Shown piece by piece: positions 1-8,436 of a stretch of DNA of 64,000 nt; position 1 is the stretch's first letter; every line of letters starts with the position of its first letter. Both the position numbers and the translations under genes were made by a program. This DNA comes from Trichomonas vaginalis G3 (taxonomy: Eukaryota; Parabasalia; Trichomonadida; Trichomonadidae), in assembly GCF_026262505.1 (NCBI RefSeq), contig NC_067207.1, forward strand, positions 27,310,082 to 27,374,081, read 5' to 3'. The notes under the pieces are model-generated. The model was not told where the DNA came from and made no database searches. It saw only the letters and a list, made by a program, of their open reading frames with translations.

Positions 1-618
1 GAAGAAGGTACTAAATTTATACGTAAACATAAGTTACAATTTATTGATAATGAAGAATACCCTTGTATATTACTTTCACCCCCTCTCGATTCTGAGAAAT
101 TCAAAAAAGCTCTTAAAAACGTGACATATGCAACTAATACGATTAAGAAAGAAGATCATGATATTTACACAAATTATTATTTAAATAAATGCACAGGTGT
201 TGATAAAGTTTTTGATTTATTAGATAAAATATCAAAAGAAACCATTGGAACATATAAAATTTTATGTGATTGCGGTTTCATTGTTGAAGATACTAATAAT
301 GTTTCATATGAAAGAACAGCACCGAAGGAAGATGAAGTGGAAAGGTCTATACCATTCGTTATTAAGAACATAAAAGATATGAAAACTTATAAACATTATA
401 TTTATTCATTTATTTCAGAAAAAATGGAAGCAACCCATAAAACATCTTCTCATCATTTTATAGCTATTCATACATTCCTTTTCAAAGTTGTGAAATTAAA
501 TAAGACAGGAATTAGATTTAATGTATCAGGGTACGCATTCTTGAGTAAATTAAAATGTATTCGTCACGTCGCAGATGATAAAAATTTATGTGTTCTTAAT
601 TCATTTTATGGGCTTTAA
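1..618 (+). CDS. Polinton protein next to polB, N-terminal-region type (5' cut by window)
   Basis: The frame is open from the first base to the stop at 618, so the gene begins left of the window. The last residues (CVLNSFYGL) and the position just ahead of the polymerase resemble the long N-terminal region that precedes the exonuclease domain in Polinton B-family polymerases. No catalytic motif is visible. It is treated as part of the fossil element and is not joined to its neighbours. The alternative is an independent small replication protein. Confidence 0.5.
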   Translation, partial: EEGTKFIRKHKLQFIDNEEYPCILLSPPLDSEKFKKALKNVTYATNTIKKEDHDIYTNYYLNKCTGVDKVFDLLDKISKETIGTYKILCDCGFIVEDTNNVSYERTAPKEDEVERSIPFVIKNIKDMKTYKHYIYSFISEKMEATHKTSSHHFIAIHTFLFKVVKLNKTGIRFNVSGYAFLSKLKCIRHVADDKNLCVLNSFYGL

Positions 619-667
619 AAAATAAACTTTATTTTTATTTATTTTTTAATTTTTTATTCTTACATAA

Positions 668-1153
668 ATGAACAAAAACGGAACAGCTAAAATGAATGAT
701 AATCAAATTAGAGCAGAAGGTAGAAGGTTATTTAAACGCTTCTATAACATTCCTGATGGTGTTAATCCTAAAACTCGTAGAAGCTATTTAAATGAAGCAA
801 TAGATGCATATGAAGGGTTTGACATTTCATCAGAAAGTGAGAGATTAGCGAGAATGTTAAATGTTAATATTGATTTCTATTATTGTGATCCTCAACCAGA
901 AGATGTGGACATAAATAAGGTAGACTTTCCATTAGTGGAATCAATAATGATAGATCCAGAATTTGAAACAGTAAATATTTTATTAACACAGAGTCCATGT
1001 GGAAAACTTCACGCTGACAGAATAACAGACGTTGAAGCACTCACCGGCTATAAAGTTTGTCCATATTGTAAAGAAGAAGTTTATTCTATCCGTGATGATC
1101 CAGAAAGGAAAAACCAAAGAAGATTTTTAAAGCATTCTGAGAAATGTAAATAA
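668..1153 (+). CDS. Polinton polymerase-associated protein with zinc-finger-like C-terminus
   Basis: 161 residues. The C-terminus has a CPYC pair followed by H and C (VCPYCKEE...KHSEKCK), which looks like a C2HC zinc finger. In Polinton polymerases a similar finger lies just ahead of the exonuclease domain, and here the polymerase frame follows within about 30 bases. The start is preceded by a T-rich stretch and the sequence ACATAAATG, a start context shared with many genes of both elements. It probably belongs to the polymerase module. It is listed separately and not assembled. Confidence 0.5.
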   Translation: MNKNGTAKMNDNQIRAEGRRLFKRFYNIPDGVNPKTRRSYLNEAIDAYEGFDISSESERLARMLNVNIDFYYCDPQPEDVDINKVDFPLVESIMIDPEFETVNILLTQSPCGKLHADRITDVEALTGYKVCPYCKEEVYSIRDDPERKNQRRFLKHSEKCK

Positions 1154-1183
1154 AATAATGGAAGATTAATTCAAGACGTTCAG

Positions 1184-4135
1184 TTGCAAAAGACACAGCA
1201 ACCATATGCACCACATATTACGAAACAGAAGATATATCGGTGGTTATTAGCTCACAATTTGCAGGAATATTATAAACCGACAAGATATTATATTACTTTT
1301 GACTTTGAAACATTAGAGACTAAAGAAGAATTACAACTTTCTGAGTGTGCAACTTTGAATGCTTACTTAAAACCATTCATGGTATCATCAACGGTTAAAT
1401 TAAACGATAAAACATATACGAGGAATTTTTGCTTAACTTCGAGTGATTCTTTTATTTCTGATTGGATTGAGTTTTTATTTTCAACCTGTTCATTAGTTGC
1501 TAAATCAAATATGAGTCAATACAATGAATTAATGAAGCCGCAAACGGCGGGGACTTTGTCCCATACATTAAATGAAAAACAGAAGGAAGCATTTAAAGAA
1601 CTTCTAGATGAGGAATTCAATAAAGTGAATATCATAGGTTTTAATTCGGGAAAGTTTGATTTAAATTTAATTCTTCGTGATTTAAACACTGCAAAATGGA
1701 AAATAAAATCAATGCTGGGTTCATCTTCACAATTTAAGCAAATCATTGTAAAGAAAACAAACGTTCCATATGAATTGAGATTTATTGACATCAGAAATTA
1801 TATAGCGGGTGGGACATTAGACCAATTCACTCAAGATTTCGGAAACAATAAATCACGTGTTAAATCCTTTTCCCCTTATCAATTCATCACGTGGGAAAAT
1901 TACGAAGAAGAATTATATAAAGTGGAACCATTCACTCAAGATTCATTTTATTCAGCATTAACCCAAGAAACTATATCAGATAGTGATTATCAAATATATC
2001 TCAATGATGCTAAAAACTTTAAGAATAGATTAGAATATTTTATTCATTATCGCAATAAAGATGTTGAAATTATGATTGACCCAATCGATAAAATTATTGA
2101 AGAAACATTTGTTTATAAAATTGATATGCTTCATAATCTTTCTTTATCATCGAATGCTTCAATGATTCGTTACGCTTTAGCATATAAAGACTTTAATCCT
2201 AATGAAAAATATCCTGAGGAAGAGATAGAATCAAGTTTTGAATTAACGAAAAAGTATTGGAAATATAAAATTGAATCATATAAGAAACAAGATGAAAAAG
2301 CAGAAAGAGATACTAAAAATAATGTTTCAATGGATGATTTTCAATACTATCACGATTTAATCCTTTCATCTAAATGCAAAATGTGTGGTAAAGCGTTTAC
2401 ATATGCTAATAAACCAACATTAGATAGAATCGATAATGAAAAACCACATACTAAAGAAAATTGTCAGTTAATGGGTTGTTATTGCAATGTCGTAAAATCA
2501 AATAAAGATGAAGATGTTCAACGTTTAAGAATCAATTTAAGAAATTATGCATTAAAAAATAATTTACCAATGACTTTAGATTCAGTTGAAGCTTATCACA
2601 TTCTCCGTAATGGAATTACTGGTGGTTTATCAAATGTTCAACATAGAGTAAATCTTAAAGGAATCACGCACATTAATAAACTTTCATATAATCCAGAAAC
2701 TAAAACTGTATCAAATGAGGACACCACCAACATCATGACTCATTTCGTTGGTGTTGATTTTAATTCATTATATCCTTCATCATTTTCATCTAATCCTCAT
2801 GATTTCATTCAATATACTGACCATAAAATGTATATGCCGGGAAGATTGAATGGTGTTATCATTTGTGATACAGCAACAAAGAAAGCAAAAGCACTGGGAA
2901 TAATTAAGAAGAAAAATACTTTATTCGTGGCTGAAGTAAAGGGTTACATTGATGAAAAATACATTAATGATTACATAAACTTTTTACCGATAATAAGAAA
3001 CTTAGATATTATCACAGATGAAAAAACAATTGGCATTTTTATGTATAATTACATGAAATCAAACAATTTACCAGTTGACCAGAAACAGAGGAAATTAACT
3101 CAGTTAGCATCAACACACAACCAATATCAACCATTTTCTTCTTATTATCTTTGGTATCTAATAGACAGATTTCATTTTATCATCGATGATATTCAATCAA
3201 TTTTAACATTTACTAAAAACACTTGTTTTAATGAATTTGCGAACAAATTTATGAACGAAAGACAAAAGGCTGAATTAGAAGGAAATAAAGGAAAAAGTTT
3301 ATTTTGCAAGATTTCGCTTAATGGATCATATGGTTACGATGCAATGAATACACAAAATTACGCAAAGACTAAAATAATGAATGCACAGAAGGCACGCGTT
3401 GCATATATGTCAAATAAGTTTAAAAACATAAGAGAAATAGGTGAAGATACATATCAAGTGATGCTTAAAGATAGATTTTATAGATGTGATACATGTTTAC
3501 AAGAGGCATTCTTCACTTTAGATAACGCAAAATACTGGTATTTAGTTTTCATTTATGATTTTATGTATAAATGCATGGATGTTAATCGTTTTCATTTCAT
3601 TGAAGGTGATACTGATTCATCTTATTGGGCAATCGCTGGCGACCCAAATCTTCCTAACACTCAAGCATTTCAGGCGATTGTAACCGATAAACAATTTTAT
3701 GATAAAAACATTTTCAAATTCGCACCATTTGATTTCTTCTGTTTTGATGAGAAATTTAAACCTAAATTAAAGAATAAAGCTGAAGAAAAAGCACATGAGA
3801 AGAAGTTATTGGGTTTAGCAATTGAGAAACAAGGTGATAACATGGTTGCTTTATGCCCTAAGTGTTATACATCATTCAACGGTTCAATTGATGGAAGTGA
3901 TTTTAAAAAGATTGCACAAAAAATGAAAGGTGTTAGTTTACGACAAAATAAGCAATTAACACCTAAAAATTATTTGGATATAATAAATGATAAATTGATA
4001 TTTGATGGTCAGAATATTAATTTACAACTTAAAAACGGGTCAATGACTCGCTTAACAATCGGTAAGACTGCATTAACAGGAGCACACACTAAGGCTGTAT
4101 GTTGTGAAAATGGATGTTGTATGCCATTTATTTAA
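1184..4135 (+). CDS. polB: Protein-primed DNA polymerase B of Polinton (pPolB)
   Basis: About 983 codons, open throughout. Exonuclease motifs are visible as YITFDFETLE (about residue 40), NSGKFDLN (about 155) and YRNKDVEIM. Polymerase motifs are DFNSLYPSS (about 525, motif A), KISLNGSYGYD (about 710, motif B) and EGDTDSS (about 810, motif C). Between the exonuclease and polymerase parts, at about residues 396-445, lies an HNH-like insertion with CxxC, LDRIDN and CYCN..K signatures. CxxC pairs also occur near the C-terminus. In the family this enzyme replicates the element from a terminal protein. It is the best preserved gene of element 1. The exact start is not fixed. Confidence 0.93.
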   Translation: MQKTQQPYAPHITKQKIYRWLLAHNLQEYYKPTRYYITFDFETLETKEELQLSECATLNAYLKPFMVSSTVKLNDKTYTRNFCLTSSDSFISDWIEFLFSTCSLVAKSNMSQYNELMKPQTAGTLSHTLNEKQKEAFKELLDEEFNKVNIIGFNSGKFDLNLILRDLNTAKWKIKSMLGSSSQFKQIIVKKTNVPYELRFIDIRNYIAGGTLDQFTQDFGNNKSRVKSFSPYQFITWENYEEELYKVEPFTQDSFYSALTQETISDSDYQIYLNDAKNFKNRLEYFIHYRNKDVEIMIDPIDKIIEETFVYKIDMLHNLSLSSNASMIRYALAYKDFNPNEKYPEEEIESSFELTKKYWKYKIESYKKQDEKAERDTKNNVSMDDFQYYHDLILSSKCKMCGKAFTYANKPTLDRIDNEKPHTKENCQLMGCYCNVVKSNKDEDVQRLRINLRNYALKNNLPMTLDSVEAYHILRNGITGGLSNVQHRVNLKGITHINKLSYNPETKTVSNEDTTNIMTHFVGVDFNSLYPSSFSSNPHDFIQYTDHKMYMPGRLNGVIICDTATKKAKALGIIKKKNTLFVAEVKGYIDEKYINDYINFLPIIRNLDIITDEKTIGIFMYNYMKSNNLPVDQKQRKLTQLASTHNQYQPFSSYYLWYLIDRFHFIIDDIQSILTFTKNTCFNEFANKFMNERQKAELEGNKGKSLFCKISLNGSYGYDAMNTQNYAKTKIMNAQKARVAYMSNKFKNIREIGEDTYQVMLKDRFYRCDTCLQEAFFTLDNAKYWYLVFIYDFMYKCMDVNRFHFIEGDTDSSYWAIAGDPNLPNTQAFQAIVTDKQFYDKNIFKFAPFDFFCFDEKFKPKLKNKAEEKAHEKKLLGLAIEKQGDNMVALCPKCYTSFNGSIDGSDFKKIAQKMKGVSLRQNKQLTPKNYLDIINDKLIFDGQNINLQLKNGSMTRLTIGKTALTGAHTKAVCCENGCCMPFI

Positions 4136-4310
4136 TACAATTTAAAAACGTAGGGGTTGAGTCATGAATTTAAAATTTTATTTTTAATGAAATGCCACAG
4201 AAGAGACAAAAGGAACCGTTAATGATGTGATTCAATATGTAAATAATGGTTTTGATACATTGATTCAAAGAGGTGGGCACCCTTAAAACATTTATTTTAT
4301 TTTTATATAA

Positions 4311-4697
4311 ATGGATAACGCAGATTTAGAAAATTTAATTGATGATTTAGTATTTAATCAAAATTTTCTTAATTATTATGAATTAAAATCATATCTCCAA
4401 AAACATAATAACAATATAACGGGTGATGATATGGATTATTATTATTCGTATTATAAAAATGAAATTTTGAAATATCATGATAAAATAATTTCTAAAATTA
4501 AAGACAAAATTAAAAATAATGAATATACAAAGGGAAAAACTAAATCACAACTTAAACAGTTGAAAGATTTCAAAAATAAAGTATTAACAGAAGAAGATAT
4601 TGATGAATTATATAAATTATATAATCCCGAGCCGCAAAACCAAAGGAACAAAAGCCAAAGAAGAAAAAGCCGAAAACAACACCAAAAGAGAAAGTAG
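4311..4697 (+). CDS. small charged Polinton protein, unknown
   Basis: 128 residues, rich in D/N at the start and ending in a strongly basic K/R/Q tail, possibly nucleic-acid binding. The start has the element-typical context TTTTATATAAATG after a T-rich run. It lies between the polymerase and the integrase remains, where Polintons often hold small unknown genes. No family is recognised. Confidence 0.5.
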   Translation: MDNADLENLIDDLVFNQNFLNYYELKSYLQKHNNNITGDDMDYYYSYYKNEILKYHDKIISKIKDKIKNNEYTKGKTKSQLKQLKDFKNKVLTEEDIDELYKLYNPEPQNQRNKSQRRKSRKQHQKRK

Positions 4698-4717
4698 CAA
4701 ATGTTCAACAGCTAAAG

Positions 4718-4945
4718 GTGCAAAACGCCCAGGTCCTTCAGACCATAAATGATGCACAAGCTTTAATTTATGATTCATTAGTTAAACCATATTCAGCCCG
4801 ACTTTTAAATGAAGATCAACTTTTGGAATTCATCCTTCAACATAAACTCGAAGTGGGAAAGTATATCAAACCTTTATATACAGCATATTTAAAACAAATG
4901 AATAGAATACATCCAGAATATAATGAAAGGAAAATCAACAACTAA
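4718..4945 (+). CDS. short Polinton reading frame, unknown
   Basis: 75 residues, helical and charged, directly after the basic protein. Its first part (QNAQVLQTI) matches the N-terminus of the fibre gene on the other strand near 13,050 (QSAQVLQTI), and the DNA matches too over about 27 bases. It may be a remnant of a larger gene. Function unknown. Confidence 0.35.
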   Translation: MQNAQVLQTINDAQALIYDSLVKPYSARLLNEDQLLEFILQHKLEVGKYIKPLYTAYLKQMNRIHPEYNERKINN

Positions 4946-4969
4946 ACTTCATCATCCAAAATCAAAGCA

Positions 4970-5900
4970 GATAAAATTAAACCACTTGCAATACCAAAAC
5001 CTCCAACGACAGTACATCCTCCTTCAGTTAATCCTTCATCATTCACTTTATTATATCCATTTCAAACATTAAAGAAGCAAAAAGATTTTAAAAAGGATTT
5101 CAAGATATTAAATAAACCAATTGACCCGAAAATTCAACCGTTAAGGAAAAATTTAGTCGCCCTTCATTTGCTCCATATCCATATTCATACGAAATAGATC
5201 ATTTAGAATATTCAAAATGAAACGTTACTTATTTATTTGCCATTAACATTAACACTAGATATTTATATTGCATTCCAGTGAAAGGGAAAACAGAACAGGA
5301 AACAAGAAGAGCTATTCAATACTTACTAGATCATGAAAGAGTAGATAATATAGGGTGATGGTGATAAAGGATTTCAGGCAGCTATGGCTCATTATTTCCC
5401 ACAAATTAATTTTTACTTCTCATCCTCTCCATATATGTTTCATAATAAAATAGTTGATGCGGTAATGAGAACTCTTAGAGATGCGTTTTAAGGTCAATAT
5501 ACTGGGATGGAAATCATGACTCCATCATACAGCAGTTAGTATATTATTACAATAATACATGGCATAGAACAATAAACATGAAACCGGTGGAAATGAAAAA
5601 TGATATTTCAAAAGAATGGGAATATATTAGAAAGCAAATGGAAAGGTTAAATGATGTTAAACGTGAACAAATTAATTCGGGGCTCATGAATTTTAAACAA
5701 GGGGATAAAGTTTTGATTCATCTCGATTATGGAAAAACTGATAAATCAATGACAAAAAGAAGACGAAGATTTGACACAATAGCTGAATTTGTTAGATATA
5801 TTAACGGCAATGCATTAGTTGAGGTTAACAATAAATTAATAGAAATTCCGATTTATTTTATAGGGTGTCCAAAGGTGCGTTTAGCACAGCGCTCTATATG
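4970..5900 (+). pseudogene. decayed Polinton integrase (retroviral-type, chromodomain-like tail)
   Basis: Scattered translations in this stretch match an rve-type integrase: a proline-rich lead, a strand like LFAINI..RYLYCIPVKG, and IVDAVMRTLRDAF, which parallels the NRFIRTLRDL helix of the integrase in element 2. The last open part (5,578-5,858) resembles the post-core and chromodomain-like tail. The gene is broken in several places, and the mariner lies in its 3' part. Confidence 0.6.
5861..5888 (+). repeat. left terminal inverted repeat of mariner
   Basis: 28 bp matching the reverse complement of 7,136-7,163 except at one position. A TA dinucleotide lies immediately outside at 5,859-5,860. 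Confidence 0.92.
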
Positions 5901-6067
5901 AGACTATTAAAGGAGATATATGCTGATTATAAATATATAATAAAAAATATGAATATATGTATATGATGAGTATGTTGTATTTTGGCGCCATGCCGGGAGA
6001 TAAAATGAATTTTGAGACAAGAGGCGGTTTCGCGGGAAATTTTGGCGGGATTTTTTTCATTTTTTTA

Positions 6068-7083
6068 ATGAATCATAAAGAAAACATCCTCGCTCTTGCA
6101 AAAAAATGCAAAGACTGTAAAAAAATCTACGAGACATTGGTAAAATGCTTCGGTATGGATGCTCCTAGCTATTCCACTGTAACGTATCATGTTAGGATGT
6201 ATCACTTCATGAACAAAAAGGCGCCCATCATAAAAATTGACAAAAAATCGCCGGATCAAAGAAAAATCAAAGCAATTCTTCAAGCGCTAGATGAAGACCC
6301 AAGAGCATCACTCAGAAGGATAGAGGAGATGACAAAGATACCACGTACAACAGTCAGTTATTATCTGCACAATTATTTGAACTACAAACTAGCGTATACA
6401 CGTTGGGTTCCGCACAACCTTAATTCAGTTCAAAAAAAATCTAGAGTCCAATCTTCGAAAGAGCTCCTCTCTATATTGGGTGCGTATCAATCCAAGAAGT
6501 TTCGCTTTTTAGTAACAGGGACGATTCTTGGTTTCAATATGCAACAGAAGCCAAAATCATGTGGATCCCGAAGGATGAAAATCCGCAAACATTCCCGAAG
6601 AAAAAAATTGACACACCAATGATGATGTTGTCGGTTTTTTGGGGCGTGAATGGCATCATCGCAATTGATATTCTTCAAAAACCTAATACGATGAATGCTC
6701 AGTATCTAATTGACAATGTTCTTACTCAAATTATCAATTCTGATGAGTTTGAGAAATCCAAACAACAAAAACAAAAGTTTGCAATTCATTTTGATAATTC
6801 AAGAGTTCACAAAAGTCATAAGGTAATGAATTATTTGTTGGAAAACAATGTCAAAGTTGTTCCAAACCCAATTTATTCACCTGATATTGCACCCTCTGAC
6901 TTTTATTTATTCGGCACGCTAAAAAAGAGAGCTGAAGGACGCGAATTCGCGAGTCCAGATGATCTTGAAAATTTTGTAAGAGAGCAATTTGAGCAATTTT
7001 CTCATGATGATTTAAAGCGTGTCTTTCAAGCCTGGATCGATCGCTGCGAACGCGTGATTGAATCCAATGGTGATTATATTTAA
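6068..7083 (+). pseudogene. mariner transposase, one frameshift
   Basis: The protein begins MNHKENILAL and carries a paired helix-turn-helix N-terminal region, including RASLRRIEEMTKIPRTTVSY, then the catalytic core. The first Asp lies in DDSWFQYATEAK, the second in HFDNSRVHKS and the third in SPDIAPSDFYLFG. There are 34 residues between the second and third, giving the mariner D,D34D signature. The reading frame shifts by one base near 6,527, within VTG/DDSWF, consistent with loss of one G. The copy is therefore probably inactive although otherwise intact. An upstream in-frame ATG at 5,957 exists, but the added residues do not look conserved. Confidence 0.9.
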
Positions 7084-7135
7084 ATAAACTTTATATATAT
7101 GTAACTTGTTTATTTCTATTCGCAGTATTCAGGTT

Positions 7136-7163
7136 TGTGCTAAACACACCTTTGGACACCCTA
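7136..7163 (-). repeat. right terminal inverted repeat of mariner
   Basis: Mirror of the left repeat, ending GGACACCCTA with the flanking TA at 7,164-7,165. Confidence 0.92.
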
Positions 7164-7213
7164 TATTACTCCATTATATTTAAATAATATTTAATTTTTT
7201 TATTTCGTAAGAA

Positions 7214-7534
7214 ATGAGTGACAACGAAGCATCCAAGAGTCCTGATTCAATTAAGATTCAGAGTCCAGACGATGAATATAAAAAGAAACTAAACAGAATT
7301 AAATCAAAAATATGCTATTACAAAAAGAAGCTGCAATGCGGCGGGGCTGATGCCCATAAAACTAAAGTAATTGAAAACGATAAAGAGAGGAAAGAAATAA
7401 TCGAAAAATTAAAAACTTACCGTTCAATCCTTAAACTGAGTGAAGCAAAAATAAAAGAATTTAATAGAATAAATAAATTGATTGGAAGAGATGAATTTAA
7501 TAAAGATGAATTTTTAAACTCAATCCAAATTTAA
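7214..7534 (+). CDS. small charged coiled-coil Polinton protein
   Basis: 106 residues, rich in K, E and I, with a long helix-forming C-terminal half. The start follows TTTCGTAAGAAATG, a context also seen at the gene starting at 19,938 on the other strand. It runs convergently into the gene at 7,531-7,722 with a four-base overlap. No family recognised. Confidence 0.5.
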   Translation: MSDNEASKSPDSIKIQSPDDEYKKKLNRIKSKICYYKKKLQCGGADAHKTKVIENDKERKEIIEKLKTYRSILKLSEAKIKEFNRINKLIGRDEFNKDEFLNSIQI

Positions 7535-7722
7535 TTTTTATTCCTCTTCGACAACGTCTCTTCGAGACGCCGAACCCTTCGGGTTCTTCTTTCCATCATT
7601 ACTGCATAACCACATCTTCTCGGTTTTCGTGGTTTGTTGTTTTTAATTTGTTCTTGCATCATTTTTATCATTTCCTCCCTTGTTATGATTCGTGGTAAAT
7701 TTTGAGCTTGTGGGGTATCCAT
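7531..7722 (-). CDS. small basic Polinton protein
   Basis: 63 residues, strongly basic in the second half (RKPRRCGY...RRTRRVRR), possibly DNA-binding or a core peptide. The start context TTTTATATAAATGG is the same as at 4,311. The 3' end contains two tandem perfect hairpins. Coding status is likely because of the start context, but the protein is short. Confidence 0.45.
   Translation of the reverse strand: MDTPQAQNLPRIITREEMIKMMQEQIKNNKPRKPRRCGYAVMMERRTRRVRRLEETLSKRNKN
7555..7586. other. tandem GC-rich hairpins, three-base loops
   Basis: CGTCTC-TTC-GAGACG (7,555-7,569) is followed at once by GAACCC-TTC-GGGTTC (7,572-7,586). Both stems are perfect. They sit at the convergent junction of two small genes, inside the end of the minus-strand one. 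Confidence 0.75.
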
Positions 7723-7799
7723 TTATATAAAAATAAAATTTTTATCAGTTATTTTATCATCATTTTATTAAGTTCATCTTTAGTTAATTTGAATGATAA

Positions 7800-8400
7800 G
7801 AAAATTTATTTTTGAATAACTGAAGGTGTCACTACGTCACCATGTGTCACCAGGTTAATTAACTTCTCTTAAAAATGATGACAACATGACATTTAGACAA
7901 CAGGTACGAAAGGAGGAAGGCATTTATTGAATTATTTTTGAATAACTGAAGGTGTCACTACGTCACCATGTGTCACCAGGTTAATTAACTTCTCTTAAAA
8001 ATGATGACAACATGACATTTAGACAACAGGTACGAAAGGAGGAAGGCATTTATGAATTATTTTTGAATAACTGAAGGTGTCACTACGTCACCATGTGTCA
8101 CCAGGTTAATTAACTTCTCTTAAAAATGATGACAACATGACATTTAGACAACAGGTACGAAAGGAGGAAGGCATTTATGAATTATTTTTGAATAACTGAA
8201 GGTGCACTACGTCACCATGTGTCACCAGGTTAATTAACTCTCTTAAAAATGATGACAACATGACATTTAGACAACAGGTACGAAAGGAGGAAGGCATTTA
8301 TGAATTATTTTTGAATAACTGAAGGTGTCACCACGTCACCATGTCACCAGGTTAATTAACTTCTTTTAAAAAGTGTGACAACATGACATTTAGACAACAC
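7800..8400 (+). repeat. tandem array, five copies of about 125 bp, with GTCACC boxes
   Basis: The phrase GAATAACTGAAGG begins at 7,814, 7,940, 8,065, 8,190 and 8,313, giving periods of 126, 125, 125 and 123. Each unit carries several GGTGTCAC/CGTCACC/TGTCACC boxes, the palindromic GTTAATTAAC and a run AAAGGAGGAAGG. The last copy is shorter and more divergent. Inverted single copies lie at 10,785-10,890 and 11,675-11,845, on either side of the KilA-N gene. No gene is seen here. It could be a replication or recombination site. Confidence 0.9.
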
Positions 8401-8436
8401 AGCAGGATTAATGCAAAAATAAATTCAAATCATACT

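Larger units (their letters stand above)
5861..7163 (+). mobile_element. mariner-family DNA transposon nested in element 1
   Basis: About 1,303 bp bounded by 28-bp terminal inverted repeats with one mismatch, starting TAGGGTGTCCAAAGGTG. Both ends are flanked by the dinucleotide TA, the expected mariner target duplication. It contains one D,D34D transposase gene with a single frameshift. It interrupts the Polinton integrase region, so it arrived after the Polinton. Size and family fit the mariners known to be abundant in Trichomonas. Confidence 0.93.

Noticed and set aside
7800-8400. AAAGGAGGAAGG read as bacterial ribosome-binding sites
   Set aside because: No coding frame follows, the host is eukaryotic, and the motif is simply part of the 125-bp repeat.
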